64,000 nt of DNA, from NCBI GenBank assembly GCA_963764955.1, contig CAVXVE010000008.1, forward strand, positions 1 to 64,000, given 5' to 3'. The stretch's first letter is position 1. Each line of letters starts with the position of its first letter. A program made the position numbers and the translations under genes. This DNA comes from Roseiarcus sp963764955. GTDB lineage: Bacteria > Pseudomonadota > Alphaproteobacteria > Rhizobiales > Beijerinckiaceae. The notes under the pieces were generated by a model. The model was not told the DNA's origin and did not search any database. It was given only the letters and a program-made list of their open reading frames with translations. Below, piece after piece: positions 19,059 to 27,984 of the stretch.

Positions 19059-19248
19059 AACCAGAAAAACGCCCGGATGTGGCTCGGCGGCTTAATCGTT
19101 TCACAAGTTTGTCAGACTGGCAAGCGCGATCAACCCCTCCTGTGAGATCGTTGTTATGACGAAATTTTTTGCACAAGACGCAAATTTGGGCATCTCTTGG
19201 ATCGCGTCGCTGCTGGACGAAACGCCATAACGTTCGTACAATCGTGTT
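19059..19248. promoter_or_regulatory. Divergent promoter region, amidase / GntR
   Basis: 190 bases between divergent starts. It contains three TTATG/CATAA-type elements (GTTATGACG at about 19153, CATAACG at about 19227, GTGTTATG at 19245) that could be half-sites for the adjacent HutC-type regulator. No strong symmetric operator is visible. Low certainty. Confidence 0.3.
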
Positions 19249-20022
19249 ATGTCGTGGAATGAAGGCGAACTTTCTCCTGACGCATCGCCGCTCTGGCGTC
19301 AGATCGCCGACCGGCTGCGCCGGTCCATCGCCGCTGGCGAGTTTGGGCCGGGCGACGTGCTGCCGTCCGAGACGGAGATCAACGCGACCTTCCAAGTCAG
19401 CCGCGCGACGGCCCGCGCCTCTCTCGAGAGGCTGCGGCAGGAGGGACTGATCAAGCGGCAGTCCGGTCGCGGCTCGATTGTGCTCGCCCCGAAAATCGAG
19501 CAGCCGGTCAACGAACTCGCAAGCTTCTCGGAGGATATGCGCAGGCGCGGCCTGCGCCCCTCCTACTCCACATTCAGCGCGGAAAACGCCCCAGCGAGAG
19601 GAGACGCCGCTGAGGCGCTCGAGATCGGCGACGGCGCCCTCGCTTTTCACATCCGCAGGCTTCTGCTGGCCGACGACGAGCCGATCGGCATGTCCGAGTC
19701 GTGGCTTGCTCCGTGGATCTTCACGGCAGGCCGCGAGCCCACGCCGGACGAACTCGACGCCGGGTCCCTTTATGCGTGGCTCGCCAGATTCTGCGGGCAG
19801 AAAATCGCCGGCGCGCGGGAGTGCATCGAGGCCGCTCCGGCCGACGCGGCGATGGCGCGCCGGCTGGAGGTTGCGCCGGGATCGGCTCTCCTGGTCGCGA
19901 GCCGCCGCTCGCATGCGCAGGACCGCCGTCCCATCGAATACGCGATCATGCACTATAGGGCCGACCGTTATCGGTTCATCATCGAACTCGCTGGAAACAG
20001 CGCTCCCCCACGGACGCAATGA
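19249..20022 (+). CDS. GntR-family regulator, HutC/UTRA type
   Basis: 257 residues. Winged helix at residues 10-75: PLWRQIADRLRRSIAAGEF, VLPSETEINATFQVSRATAR and ASLERLRQEGLIKRQSGRGS. A UTRA effector domain follows, with LASFSEDMRRRGLRPSYST, FHIRRLLLADDEPIGMSES and IEYAIMHYRADRYRF near the end. It is the first gene of an operon and its TGA overlaps the ATG of the BtpA-like gene. It probably senses the imported substrate or its phosphate and controls both this operon and the divergent amidase operon. Confidence 0.9.
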   Translation: MSWNEGELSPDASPLWRQIADRLRRSIAAGEFGPGDVLPSETEINATFQVSRATARASLERLRQEGLIKRQSGRGSIVLAPKIEQPVNELASFSEDMRRRGLRPSYSTFSAENAPARGDAAEALEIGDGALAFHIRRLLLADDEPIGMSESWLAPWIFTAGREPTPDELDAGSLYAWLARFCGQKIAGARECIEAAPADAAMARRLEVAPGSALLVASRRSHAQDRRPIEYAIMHYRADRYRFIIELAGNSAPPRTQ

Positions 20023-20903
20023 CCGCTGTTTCGAAAGCCGATGGCGCGTCAGGCGCAAAGCCGCAGGTGCTGCCGCCCAAAGCAAATGCGCTCGATCGGC
20101 TCTTTGGCGTGCGCAAGCCGATTATCGGCGTCATACACCTGGCCGCCCTCCCCGGCGCCCCGCGCTACGACGGGCAAAAGATGAGCGAAATCTACGCGGC
20201 CGCCGAAGCGGACGCGAAGACGCTATCGCAAGGCGGGGTCGACGGAATCATCGTTGAAAACGCAAGCGACATGCCTTTCGCCCGGCCCGAGCATATCGGG
20301 CCGTCGACGGTCGCGGCGCTCACCGCCGCCTGCCTTGCGGTGCGGGCGATCGTCCCCAATCCGATCGGCATCACTTGCGTCGCAAACGGGGTGATCCCGG
20401 CGCTTGGAATCGCCAAGGCGGTCGGAGCGGGATGGGTGCGGGCCAATCAGTGGGTCAACGCCTATGTGGCGAACGAAGGCTTTCTCAACGGCCCCGCGCC
20501 CGAAGCCATGCGCTATCGATCGAACATCCGGGCCGCCGACGTCGCCATCTTCGCCGACGTGCATGTGAAGTTCGGCGCGCACGCCATCACGGCGGACCGC
20601 AGCATCGCCGAGCAGGCGACCGATGCGGAATGGTTTGACGCCGACGTCTTGATCGCCAGCGGAACACGCACCGGCTCGCCGACCGAACCGCGCGAAGTCG
20701 CCGAAGTGCGAGCCGGCACGAACCTGCCTGTCATCGTCGGATCGGGGCTGACGGCGGATCTCATTCCCTCGCTCTTTCCGACGGCCGATGGCGCGATCAT
20801 CGGCCAGTGGCTCAAGCGGGATGGCCGGTGGTGGAACCCGGTCGATCCGCGGCGCGTGGAGCAGCTGATGAAAGCTGTCGCGAAATTCCGGGATGGGCCA
20901 TGA
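20019..20903 (+). CDS. BtpA/SgcQ-family TIM-barrel protein
   Basis: 294 residues. Family motifs: PIIGVIHLAALPGAPRY, GVDGIIVENASDMPF, PIGITCVANGVIPALGIAK, WVRANQWVNAYVANEG, VAIFADVHVKFGAHAIT and LPVIVGSGLTADLIPSLFPTADGAI. BtpA is named for photosystem I assembly in cyanobacteria, but most bacterial members (SgcQ) sit in sugar or nucleoside transport operons and have no assigned reaction. It overlaps its neighbours on both sides by ATGA and precedes a CUT2 transporter, so a catabolic enzyme role is inferred. Confidence 0.85.
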   Translation: MTAVSKADGASGAKPQVLPPKANALDRLFGVRKPIIGVIHLAALPGAPRYDGQKMSEIYAAAEADAKTLSQGGVDGIIVENASDMPFARPEHIGPSTVAALTAACLAVRAIVPNPIGITCVANGVIPALGIAKAVGAGWVRANQWVNAYVANEGFLNGPAPEAMRYRSNIRAADVAIFADVHVKFGAHAITADRSIAEQATDAEWFDADVLIASGTRTGSPTEPREVAEVRAGTNLPVIVGSGLTADLIPSLFPTADGAIIGQWLKRDGRWWNPVDPRRVEQLMKAVAKFRDGP

Positions 20904-21628
20904 CGCTTCTCACGGAAGCCACGGACGTTTTCGCCGCCGCGGAAAGAAGCGGCCGTTGTCTTGTAGCCTTCGCCGCCAAGCGCCAGCCGCTCGCGAGCGG
21001 GGTCTTCGGCGCCGACCAGGCGCGACGGCTGAAGAGCCTCCTACAGGCGCTGCAGGCCGAGGGATGGCTCATGTCTGTGCGCGCCATGTTCGAACCGGAT
21101 GCGTCGGGGGAGCCCTATGTCTTCGACGCGGGTTTCGCGCATGACGTGGACATGGTGGGTGCATTTGAAGCGCCTTCCTTATCGGCGGCGCTCGCCGGCA
21201 CAATCCGTCTCGAGCAGGCAGGCTGGGCTCCCCGGTTCGCCACGGAATGGCTGCTTGGCCCGAGGGAATTCTCCACTGTGCAGGGGCGTGGCGCCCGGAC
21301 CGATCATTCCTGGGGCTTTCTCGCGCTTTGGGAGTGGAATGACGCCTGGTCCGCCGCGACCAAAGCCGAGCGCCGCGCCTATGACGAGGAATGCGACGTC
21401 GCCTTCAAGGGCGATGTCGCGCTTGGCATCAACATTGCTGGACGGCATCGACTCGATTGGGCGAGCCGCTGGCATCATGCGGGGCTGTGGGAGGCGCCCT
21501 CGCTCGGATCCGTCGACCTCGCCATGCAAGGCCACGAGGCGGCGGCGGATTTCAAGTTCACGACCTCGCGACATTATGTCGGCCGGCTTCGCCCGCTTGC
21601 CGCCTTCATCGACCCCGGCGCTGATTGA
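20900..21628 (+). CDS. Conserved hypothetical, probably two ferredoxin-like domains
   Basis: 242 residues from the ATG at 20900, which overlaps the BtpA stop (ATGA). No signal peptide. Two halves seem to repeat a beta-alpha-beta-beta pattern: CLVAFAAKRQPLA to DVDMVGAFEAPSLSAAL in the first, and WGFLALWEWNDAW to RWHHAGLWEAPSLGSVDLAM in the second. The shared F/W-E-A-PS-L-S element precedes a helix. The second half is rich in Trp and His. The pattern recalls dimeric alpha/beta barrel proteins. I do not recognise the family by name. Its position between BtpA and the transporter suggests a substrate-specific role. Confidence 0.6.
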   Translation: MTLLTEATDVFAAAERSGRCLVAFAAKRQPLASGVFGADQARRLKSLLQALQAEGWLMSVRAMFEPDASGEPYVFDAGFAHDVDMVGAFEAPSLSAALAGTIRLEQAGWAPRFATEWLLGPREFSTVQGRGARTDHSWGFLALWEWNDAWSAATKAERRAYDEECDVAFKGDVALGINIAGRHRLDWASRWHHAGLWEAPSLGSVDLAMQGHEAAADFKFTTSRHYVGRLRPLAAFIDPGAD

Positions 21629-21630
21629 CG

Positions 21631-21936
21631 ATGAACACGTGCATCTGGATCCATTATGCGAGGCCCAGACCCCATTGGTACGGCCTCGACGCCGTGACCC
21701 AAGCCGCCCACGAAAAGGCGTGGGCGACGGCGGCGGACGCTTCGCTGGCTGCGGGCGGCTCGCGTCTCGGGCGCTATCACATCCGTGGTCAACAGGATTT
21801 CGAGACCGTCGAGATTTGGAAATTTCCGAGCGCGGAGGCTGCGTTCGAACATTGGTCCGCTCTGACCGCCGCGGCTTACGGGGAATTGAACGCTTTCGCG
21901 AACAATATCGGTCTTGCGATGGAAGGTTCGCCTTGA
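21631..21936 (+). CDS. Small conserved hypothetical, dimeric alpha/beta barrel-like
   Basis: 101 residues from the ATG at 21631, two bases after the previous stop; the TGA overlaps the ATPase ATG. Sequence: MNTCIWIHYARPRPHWYGLD, then HEKAWATAADASLAAGGSR and LGRYHIRGQQDFETVEIWKF, then PSAEAAFEHWSALTAAAYG. The W-I-x-Y / G-R-Y / W-K-F-PS-A-EAA pattern parallels the halves of the preceding protein, so the two may be related. Cytoplasmic. Function unknown. Confidence 0.6.
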   Translation: MNTCIWIHYARPRPHWYGLDAVTQAAHEKAWATAADASLAAGGSRLGRYHIRGQQDFETVEIWKFPSAEAAFEHWSALTAAAYGELNAFANNIGLAMEGSP

Positions 21937-22697
21937 TGGCGCCGCTGCTCGAAGCCCGTGCGATCTCTCGCCGCTTCGGGCATGTGCGCGCTCTCGATCG
22001 CGCGGACTTCGCTGTCCAGGCGGGAGAAATCTGCGCGCTTGTCGGCGACAACGGCGCCGGCAAGTCGACGCTGGTGAAGATCCTCTCCGGCGCGGACCGA
22101 CCGGACGAGGGGCAGATCCTTTTGGCCGGCAAGCCGGTCGCGTTCAATTCCCCCAATGACGCGCAGGCTCACGGCATTGCGACGGTCTACCAGGATCTCG
22201 CGCTTGCCGCCGATCTGTCCCCGTTCGAGAATCTGTTTCTCGGCCGCGAGATCGTCCTGCCGGGCCTGCTCGGCCAACTCGGATTCGTCAACCGCGCGGC
22301 GATGCGCCGGCAGGCGGGCGAACAATTTGAGCGCCTGGGCGTCCGGCTTCGCTCGGCTCGCGCTTCGGTATCTTCCCTGTCCGGCGGGCAGCGTCAGTCT
22401 GTCGCGATCGCGCGCGCCGCGATGTGGGCGGACCGCGTCATCTTCATGGACGAGCCCACCGCAGCGTTGGGTGTCGTCCAGACTGGACGCGTGCTCGACC
22501 TGATCAAGCAGGTTCGCGACCAGGGCATCGCCGTCGTTCTCATTAGCCACAACATGCCCCAGGTGCTCGCAGTCGCGGACCGCATCGAGGTTCTTCGTCT
22601 TGGGCGACGCGTCGCGCGATTCGCGGCGCAGGACGCCAATGTGGACCGGCTGGTGGCGGCGATGACCAGCGGATCGATCGAGGAGCGCGTGACATGA
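21936..22697 (+). CDS. CUT2-type ABC ATPase, single NBD, system 2
   Basis: 253 residues, half the length of RbsA. Walker A ALVGDNGAGKSTLVKILSG, Q-loop TVYQDLALAADLSPFENLFL, signature SSLSGGQRQSVAIARA, Walker B VIFMDEPTAALGV and H-loop VVLISHNMPQVL. Single-NBD versions work as homodimers, as in fructose (FrcA-like) systems. It overlaps the upstream hypothetical and the downstream permease by ATGA-type junctions. Confidence 0.9.
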   Translation: MAPLLEARAISRRFGHVRALDRADFAVQAGEICALVGDNGAGKSTLVKILSGADRPDEGQILLAGKPVAFNSPNDAQAHGIATVYQDLALAADLSPFENLFLGREIVLPGLLGQLGFVNRAAMRRQAGEQFERLGVRLRSARASVSSLSGGQRQSVAIARAAMWADRVIFMDEPTAALGVVQTGRVLDLIKQVRDQGIAVVLISHNMPQVLAVADRIEVLRLGRRVARFAAQDANVDRLVAAMTSGSIEERVT

Positions 22698-23738
22698 GCG
22701 CAGCCTCCTTGGGCGAACAAGAGGACGAGCGGCTTTCACCGTTCGAGCGCTGGGCCGGGCTCCTTGGCGGAGGTTGGATTTTTGTCCTGCTGATCGCGCT
22801 CATAGCGATCTTCACGGCCTTGCGGCCCGAGCAATTCGGATCAAGCTTCAATCTGTCGATGCTGGCCATCAATGCGGCGATTCTCCTCGTTTTGTCGGTC
22901 GGGCAGACATTTGTGATCATCGCCGGGGGAATCGACCTCTCTGTCGGCACGGTTCTCGTCTTCACTTCGATTGCGTCCGCTGAGATCATGCTGCGCATGT
23001 CTGGCGCGGGCGGTGGAACCTATGGCGCGACGCAGGGCGGTTGGGGCGTCGTTCTCGTCGGGCTCATTGTTGCGCTCGTGAGCGGCGCCTTCTGGGGCGC
23101 CGTCAACGGCGCCCTTGTCGCGGCCGCGCGCATCCCGCCGCTCATCGTCACGCTCGGCACGTTCGGCATGGCGCTCGGCTTCGCGCAGATCCTCACCAAC
23201 GGCACCGACATCCGGGCCGTCCCGGCGAACTCTGGTCGATGGGATCGGATCCGGGACAATCGCCGGCGTTCCGGTCCTGGTCGTGATTGCCGCCGCCGTC
23301 GCCCTTGTCGGCGCGGTCGTCCTTCATCTCACCCGCTTCGGCGTGCACGTGTTCGCCATTGGCTCCGACAAGGAGGCCGCTCGCCGGGCCGGCATCAACG
23401 TCGGCCGGAAGCTCGTGGCGATCTACGTGCTGTCGGGCGCGCTCGCCGGCCTCGCCGCCATGATGTCGACTGCGCGCTTCGCGACGACGACGATCGGTGG
23501 CCACGCCATGGACAATCTGTCGACCATCTCCGCCGTCGTGCTCGGCGGCACGAGCCTGTTTGGCGGAATCGGCAGCATCGCCGGAACCGTCGTCGGCGTG
23601 TTCATCCCGATCGTGCTTCTGAACGGCTTTGTCATCCTCGGCATTCCGCCGTTCTGGCAAACCGTGGCGACCGGCGCAGTCCTTATCCTCGCCGTATGGA
23701 TCGATCAGCTCAAGCGACGAGCTCGAGAACGCAGCTGA
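22694..23738 (+). CDS. CUT2 ABC permease, frameshifted, system 2
   Basis: About 347 residues. The N-terminal frame covers WIFVLLIALIAIFTAL, TFVIIAGGIDLSVGTVLV and PLIVTLGTFGMALGFAQIL. Near 23230 it must shift to continue as LVDGIGSGTIAGVPVLVVIA, then AIGSDKEAARRAGINVG and VVLGGTSLFGGIGSIAGT. The break lies in GGCGAACTCTGGTCG, probably a one-base error. About nine membrane segments. Inner-membrane channel of system 2; its ATG overlaps the ATPase stop. Confidence 0.85.
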
Positions 23739-23762
23739 AGCTGCAATAACAGGAGAAAGCTT

Positions 23763-24704
23763 ATGAAAATGACAGTTGGCGCCGCTGCTGTTTTCACGCT
23801 CCTCGCAGCCTCATCGGCTGCTGAGGCGGCAGAGCCAGCGGTCGCGCTGGTGCTCGGCGTGAAGGGAAGTCCTTTCTACCAGGCGCTCGCCTGTGGGGCG
23901 AAGGCGAAAGCAAAGGCGCTCCGCCTCGCTCTCACGGTATCGGCTCCAGACCAGTTCGCCGCCGACAGCCAGATCCCGGTTGTCAACGCGGTGGCGGCGA
24001 CGACGCCTGCGGTCGCGGTTATCGTGCCGACCGACGCGAAGGCGCTGATCGCGCCGATGAAGCAGCTCGCCGACCGCGGGACCAAGATCGTCACCGTCGA
24101 CCAGACAATCGAGGACAATTCCTTCGTCCAGACCCAGATCCTGACGGACAACGCGCAGGGAGGACGGCTCGCCGCCGACGCAATCAACGCCCTGCTCGAC
24201 GGCAAGGGCGAAGTGCTCGTCATCACCCAGCCGCCGGGCTCCGCGGCGCAGGACGCGCGCACGACGGGTTTTGAGGAGGAACTGAAGAAATATCCCGGCA
24301 TCGTCTATCTCGGCGCGCAATATCAAAGCGACGACCCCCAGAAGGCCGCCGAAATCGTAACCTCGACTCTCTCCGCCCATCCGAAGCTCGCGGGCCTCTT
24401 CGCCACGAACGACCAGGGGGCGATCGGCGCGTTGACCGGCCTGCGGCAGGCCGGGGCGCTGGGAAAGGTGAAGGTGGTCGCCTACGACGCGGCGAGCGCC
24501 GAGGTCAGCGCGCTGAAGAACGGCGCCATCCAGGCTCTGATCGCGCAGGACCCGAAACAGGAGGGCGAGGTCGCGATGGAATCCGCCGCCAAGCTCCTCA
24601 AGGGCGACAAGCTGGACAAGACGACGCTGACCGAGATCGTCACGATCAAGGCCGGCGACAATGCGACCGCTGACAAATACGAATACAAGGGCGATTGTGA
24701 CTAG
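23763..24704 (+). CDS. Periplasmic sugar-binding protein, CUT2 system 2
   Basis: 313 residues with a signal peptide MKMTVGAAAVFTLLAASSAA ending around EAAEP. Type I binding fold: VALVLGVKGSPFYQALACGA, VAVIVPTDAKALIAPMKQLA, TKIVTVDQTIEDNSFVQTQI (ligand loop), GLFATNDQGAIGALTGL and VKVVAYDAASAEVSALK. Preceded by AGGAGA 8 bases before the ATG. Receptor for system 2. Its ligand is presumably the compound handled by the BtpA-like protein. Confidence 0.9.
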   Translation: MKMTVGAAAVFTLLAASSAAEAAEPAVALVLGVKGSPFYQALACGAKAKAKALRLALTVSAPDQFAADSQIPVVNAVAATTPAVAVIVPTDAKALIAPMKQLADRGTKIVTVDQTIEDNSFVQTQILTDNAQGGRLAADAINALLDGKGEVLVITQPPGSAAQDARTTGFEEELKKYPGIVYLGAQYQSDDPQKAAEIVTSTLSAHPKLAGLFATNDQGAIGALTGLRQAGALGKVKVVAYDAASAEVSALKNGAIQALIAQDPKQEGEVAMESAAKLLKGDKLDKTTLTEIVTIKAGDNATADKYEYKGDCD

Positions 24705-24713
24705 GCGCGGGGG

Positions 24714-24728
24714 CGCAAGCCGCTTGCG
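24714..24728. terminator. Short inverted repeat after the system 2 operon
   Basis: CGCAAGC and GCTTGCG flank one C, ten bases after the binding-protein stop. A second GC-rich stretch follows but there is no T-run, so intrinsic termination is uncertain. It could equally be an operator near the LacI gene. Confidence 0.3.
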
Positions 24729-24831
24729 GCGGCGAAGCTGCGAGCTTGATCTTCGCTGAAAACGCGGCGAGACAGTCTTTTGTCTGCAATTGTCCAGGAC
24801 TCCCTCCCCGTTCCGAACGACGAGGCGTATT

Positions 24832-25938
24832 GTGCCGAACCCGACAATCAAGGACGTCGCCCGTCTCGCCCGGGTGTCGACAGCGACGGTCTCGAACGTC
24901 ATCAATGGGACGAGTTTCGTCAGCGCACCGCTTAGGGCGCGGGTCCAGGAAGCCGTGGCGCAGCTGGGCTTCGCGCCGTCCAGAGTCGCGCAAGGGTTGC
25001 GCATGCAATCGACGCGATTGATAGGCGTCGTCGTCGCCGACATCACCAATCCCTTTTTCTCGGAACTGGTGCGACGCATTGGCTCAATCGCCGATTCACT
25101 CGGCTACAACGTTCTCCTTTGCGAAGCCGATCACGACCCTGCAAAGGAGCTGTCGGCGCTTCGTCTCCTGGCGTCGCACCGGGTGGAAGGCGTCATCCTG
25201 GCGCCGACCGGTCCGCCGCCGATGTATTTCGAACCCCCTATTTCAAACTTTCCCCGTCCGATCGTCATGGTCGACCGCGTGATCTCCGAGTCGCGATTCG
25301 ACGGGGTGTCCATCGACAACCGTCAAGCGGCTTTGGACGTGACGCGCCATATTTTGTCGCTCGGTCACCTCCATGTCGCCGCGGTCGCCGGCTGGCGCCA
25401 CCTTTCCAACACAACGGAACGCCTTGATGGCTTCCGCGCCGCATTGGCGGAGTTCGGGCTCGACCCGGCCAAAGCGCCGGTGATCTATGCGGACTTCCGG
25501 CAGGATCGGGCGCGAGAGCTCTCTCGCGATCTCTTGGTCGCGTCTAGACGTCCGACCGCCGTCTTTGTTTCAAACAACGAGATGGTGATCGGCGTGATGC
25601 AGGCCATAGCGGAGCTTGGCCTCGCATGTCCGGCTGACATATCCTTGGCCGGCATCGACGACTTTCCCTGGGCAAGCGCGTTTGCGCCACGCCTGACCAC
25701 GGCCCGGCAGCCGATCGAGGCGTTGGCCGAACACGGCGTGCGCATTCTCCATGCGCGGATTCGGGGCGAAGGCGGAGCGCCGGAGCGCGTCATTCTCGAG
25801 GCGCGACTGATTGTCCGCGATTCCTGCGCGTCTCCGCAAGGGAGCAAGGGGGCCGCGGCCTTGAAGGTGGAAACCGCGCGAGTTAAACGTTTAGATAGCG
25901 GGCGTCAGAACGATGGCGTCGCCGGCGCCGTTGAATAA
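24832..25938 (+). CDS. LacI-family transcriptional regulator
   Basis: 368 residues from a GTG at 24832 with GAGG eight bases upstream; an earlier TTG at 24790 adds an unconserved leader. N-terminal HTH TIKDVARLARVSTATVSNVI with the hinge VSAPLRARVQEAVAQLGFAPS. The effector domain has IGVVVADITNPFFSELVRR, VEGVILAPTG, SIDNRQAALDVTRHILSLGH, AVFVSNNEMVIGVMQA and SLAGIDDFPWASAFAPRLTT. It heads the third transport operon and probably represses it until the sugar is present. Confidence 0.9.
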   Translation: MPNPTIKDVARLARVSTATVSNVINGTSFVSAPLRARVQEAVAQLGFAPSRVAQGLRMQSTRLIGVVVADITNPFFSELVRRIGSIADSLGYNVLLCEADHDPAKELSALRLLASHRVEGVILAPTGPPPMYFEPPISNFPRPIVMVDRVISESRFDGVSIDNRQAALDVTRHILSLGHLHVAAVAGWRHLSNTTERLDGFRAALAEFGLDPAKAPVIYADFRQDRARELSRDLLVASRRPTAVFVSNNEMVIGVMQAIAELGLACPADISLAGIDDFPWASAFAPRLTTARQPIEALAEHGVRILHARIRGEGGAPERVILEARLIVRDSCASPQGSKGAAALKVETARVKRLDSGRQNDGVAGAVE

Positions 25939-25971
25939 GCAATCGTAGACCCGCTCCAGGGATCGCAGTTG

Positions 25972-26733
25972 ATGCCAAATTCAGTACGGGTTCTGTTTGC
26001 CGGCGAATCCTGGATGACGCACAGCGTCCACACCAAAGGGTTCGATTCCTTCGACATGTCCTCCTATCATGAAGGCGGGACGGAAATGATCACCGCGCTT
26101 CGCGCCGGCGGAGCCGAGCTGACCTATCAGCCGAGCCACATCGCGATGGATTCGTTTCCATTCACGCGGAAAGAGATCGACGCTTTCGATGTCGTGATCC
26201 TGAGCGACATAGGCGCGAACTCGCTCCTGCTTCCTGACCGGGTGGCGATCCGCTCCGAGAGCTGGCCGAACCGGCTTGAGCTCATTCGGGACTTCGTGAA
26301 CGACGGCGGCGGCCTCCTGATGGTCGGCGGCTATCTCACGTTTCAGGGGATCCAGGCCAAGGGCAACTACAAAGGCAGCCCCATCGAGGACGTGCTGCCG
26401 GTCGAATTGTTTCCTTATGACGACCGGCTCGAATGCCCCCAGGGGGTCACGCCGACGCTCCTCAAGCCCGATCATCCCGTCCTCAAGGGCCTTGCCGACT
26501 GGCCGCAATTCCTGGGCTACAACCGCTCCACAGCGCGGCCGGATGCGGATGTGCTGGCGCGCGTCGGCGAAGATCCCTTCATCGCCGTGCGCAACGTCGG
26601 ACAGGGGCGCAGCGCGATCTTCGCTTCTGATTGCGGACCTCACTGGGGTCCTCCGCCCTTCCTGGCCTGGAAGGGCTACGGCGCGCTCTGGACGAATCTG
26701 GTTGGCTGGCTCGGAGAGAAACATCGACGCTGA
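25972..26733 (+). CDS. Glutamine amidotransferase-like protein (GATase1-like, DUF1355)
   Basis: 253 residues from ATG 25972. Starts VRVLFAGESWMTHSVHTKGF, then FDVVILSDIGANSLLLPD and DFVNDGGGLLMVGGYLTFQGI, with RSAIFASDCGPHWGPPPFL near the end. This is the class I GATase-like flavodoxin fold of uncharacterised proteins often found beside sugar ABC genes. The nucleophile elbow reads GGYL rather than a G-x-C-x-G motif, so a classic Cys amidotransferase is unlikely. It may bind or process the substrate. Second gene of the LacI-headed operon. Confidence 0.75.
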   Translation: MPNSVRVLFAGESWMTHSVHTKGFDSFDMSSYHEGGTEMITALRAGGAELTYQPSHIAMDSFPFTRKEIDAFDVVILSDIGANSLLLPDRVAIRSESWPNRLELIRDFVNDGGGLLMVGGYLTFQGIQAKGNYKGSPIEDVLPVELFPYDDRLECPQGVTPTLLKPDHPVLKGLADWPQFLGYNRSTARPDADVLARVGEDPFIAVRNVGQGRSAIFASDCGPHWGPPPFLAWKGYGALWTNLVGWLGEKHRR

Positions 26734-26804
26734 CGGACGATCAGATGCGGCCCCCACGCCTTCGTGGCGTCGGGGTGAAGAGTTCTCAAAGGCGGAGTCT
26801 AGAC

Positions 26805-27941
26805 ATGAATCTCCTCAAACGCGCTTCGGTCCACCCAAGGGCCGTATTTCCGCTGCTCGTTTCGGCCGCGATCCTCGTCCTGCACCCGGGCGTCGTTCGC
26901 GCCGCGGACAAAATGGTCGGCGGGGAGTTCGCCACCAAGGGAATTGTAACCTCGACCGTCGGCCCGAACGGCGCAACGGGTCAGCCGGCAAGCGTCCTCA
27001 CCTTCACCGACGATGAGATGAAGAAGTTGCGCGACGGACACCATTCGGCGGCCTTGCTTTTTCAGACCAGCTCGGAATGGGCGGACGCCGTCACACGAGG
27101 CGCGGAAGATGAATTCAAGGCGCTGGGCATCGAGATCGCGGGCCTGAGCAATTCGAATTTCAGTGCGTCGGACCAGGCTCATGCGGTTCAGACGATCATG
27201 GCGAAGAAGCCGTCAGGGATCGTCACCTGGCCCATCAACCCGGAGGAATTGAGCCCCGCGCTCAAGAAGGCGGCGGAAGCTGGCGTCAAGATCGCGCTCA
27301 TCAGCAACATGCCTTCCGGTTTCCAGCAGGGGAAGGATTACACCGGTCTCGTCGGCGACGATCTCTACGCCATGGGCCAGAAAACGGCGGACAATCTCGC
27401 CAAAGCCATGGGCGGCGAGGGTGAGCTCGGCTTCCTCTACTTCGACGCCAACGCTTACGTCGTCAATCAGAGGGACGCGGCGTTCCGCACGACGATCGAG
27501 AAGAACTATCCCAACATCAAGATCATCCCCGCGGGCTTCTCCGACCCCGGCCGCGTGTTCCAGGTCGCGAGCGCGATGATCCTGCAGCATCCCAAGATCA
27601 AGGCGATCTACGCGCCGTGGGCGGATCCAGCGTCCGGCGTCCTTCAGGCGATCCGCGCCGCGCATCGCGACGACATCGCAGTCGGCACCATGGACCTATC
27701 GAACACCGTCGCCGTCTCGCTCGTCACTGGCGGGCCGGTGAAAGCGTTGACGGTCGATGATCCTTACTCCATCGGCAAGTCGCTCGCCACGGTGATCGGC
27801 TATGGGCTTCTTGACAAGCAGGCGCCGGCTTATGTCGAGGTGCCGGCGATCGCGATCACGAAGGACAACATCCTTCAAGCGTATGCGGACAGCTATCATG
27901 CGTCTCCGCCGCCCGAGGTCACCAAAGCCCTGGGCAAATAG
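26805..27941 (+). CDS. Periplasmic sugar-binding protein, CUT2 system 3
   Basis: 378 residues from the ATG at 26805 with GGCGGAG nine bases upstream. Signal peptide from MNLLKRASVHPRAVFPLLVS to AADK. Binding-fold motifs: SAALLFQTSSEWADAVTRG, AVQTIMAKKPSGIVTWPINP, VKIALISNMPSGFQQGKDY, KAIYAPWADPASGVLQAIRA and ALTVDDPYSIGKSLATVIG. A longer insertion precedes the first strand compared with RbsB. Feeds the permease and ATPase downstream. Confidence 0.9.
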   Translation: MNLLKRASVHPRAVFPLLVSAAILVLHPGVVRAADKMVGGEFATKGIVTSTVGPNGATGQPASVLTFTDDEMKKLRDGHHSAALLFQTSSEWADAVTRGAEDEFKALGIEIAGLSNSNFSASDQAHAVQTIMAKKPSGIVTWPINPEELSPALKKAAEAGVKIALISNMPSGFQQGKDYTGLVGDDLYAMGQKTADNLAKAMGGEGELGFLYFDANAYVVNQRDAAFRTTIEKNYPNIKIIPAGFSDPGRVFQVASAMILQHPKIKAIYAPWADPASGVLQAIRAAHRDDIAVGTMDLSNTVAVSLVTGGPVKALTVDDPYSIGKSLATVIGYGLLDKQAPAYVEVPAIAITKDNILQAYADSYHASPPPEVTKALGK

Positions 27942-27984
27942 CCTGGCGAAGCATGACGAGGATTAGAACGCCACGCCGGCGCCG

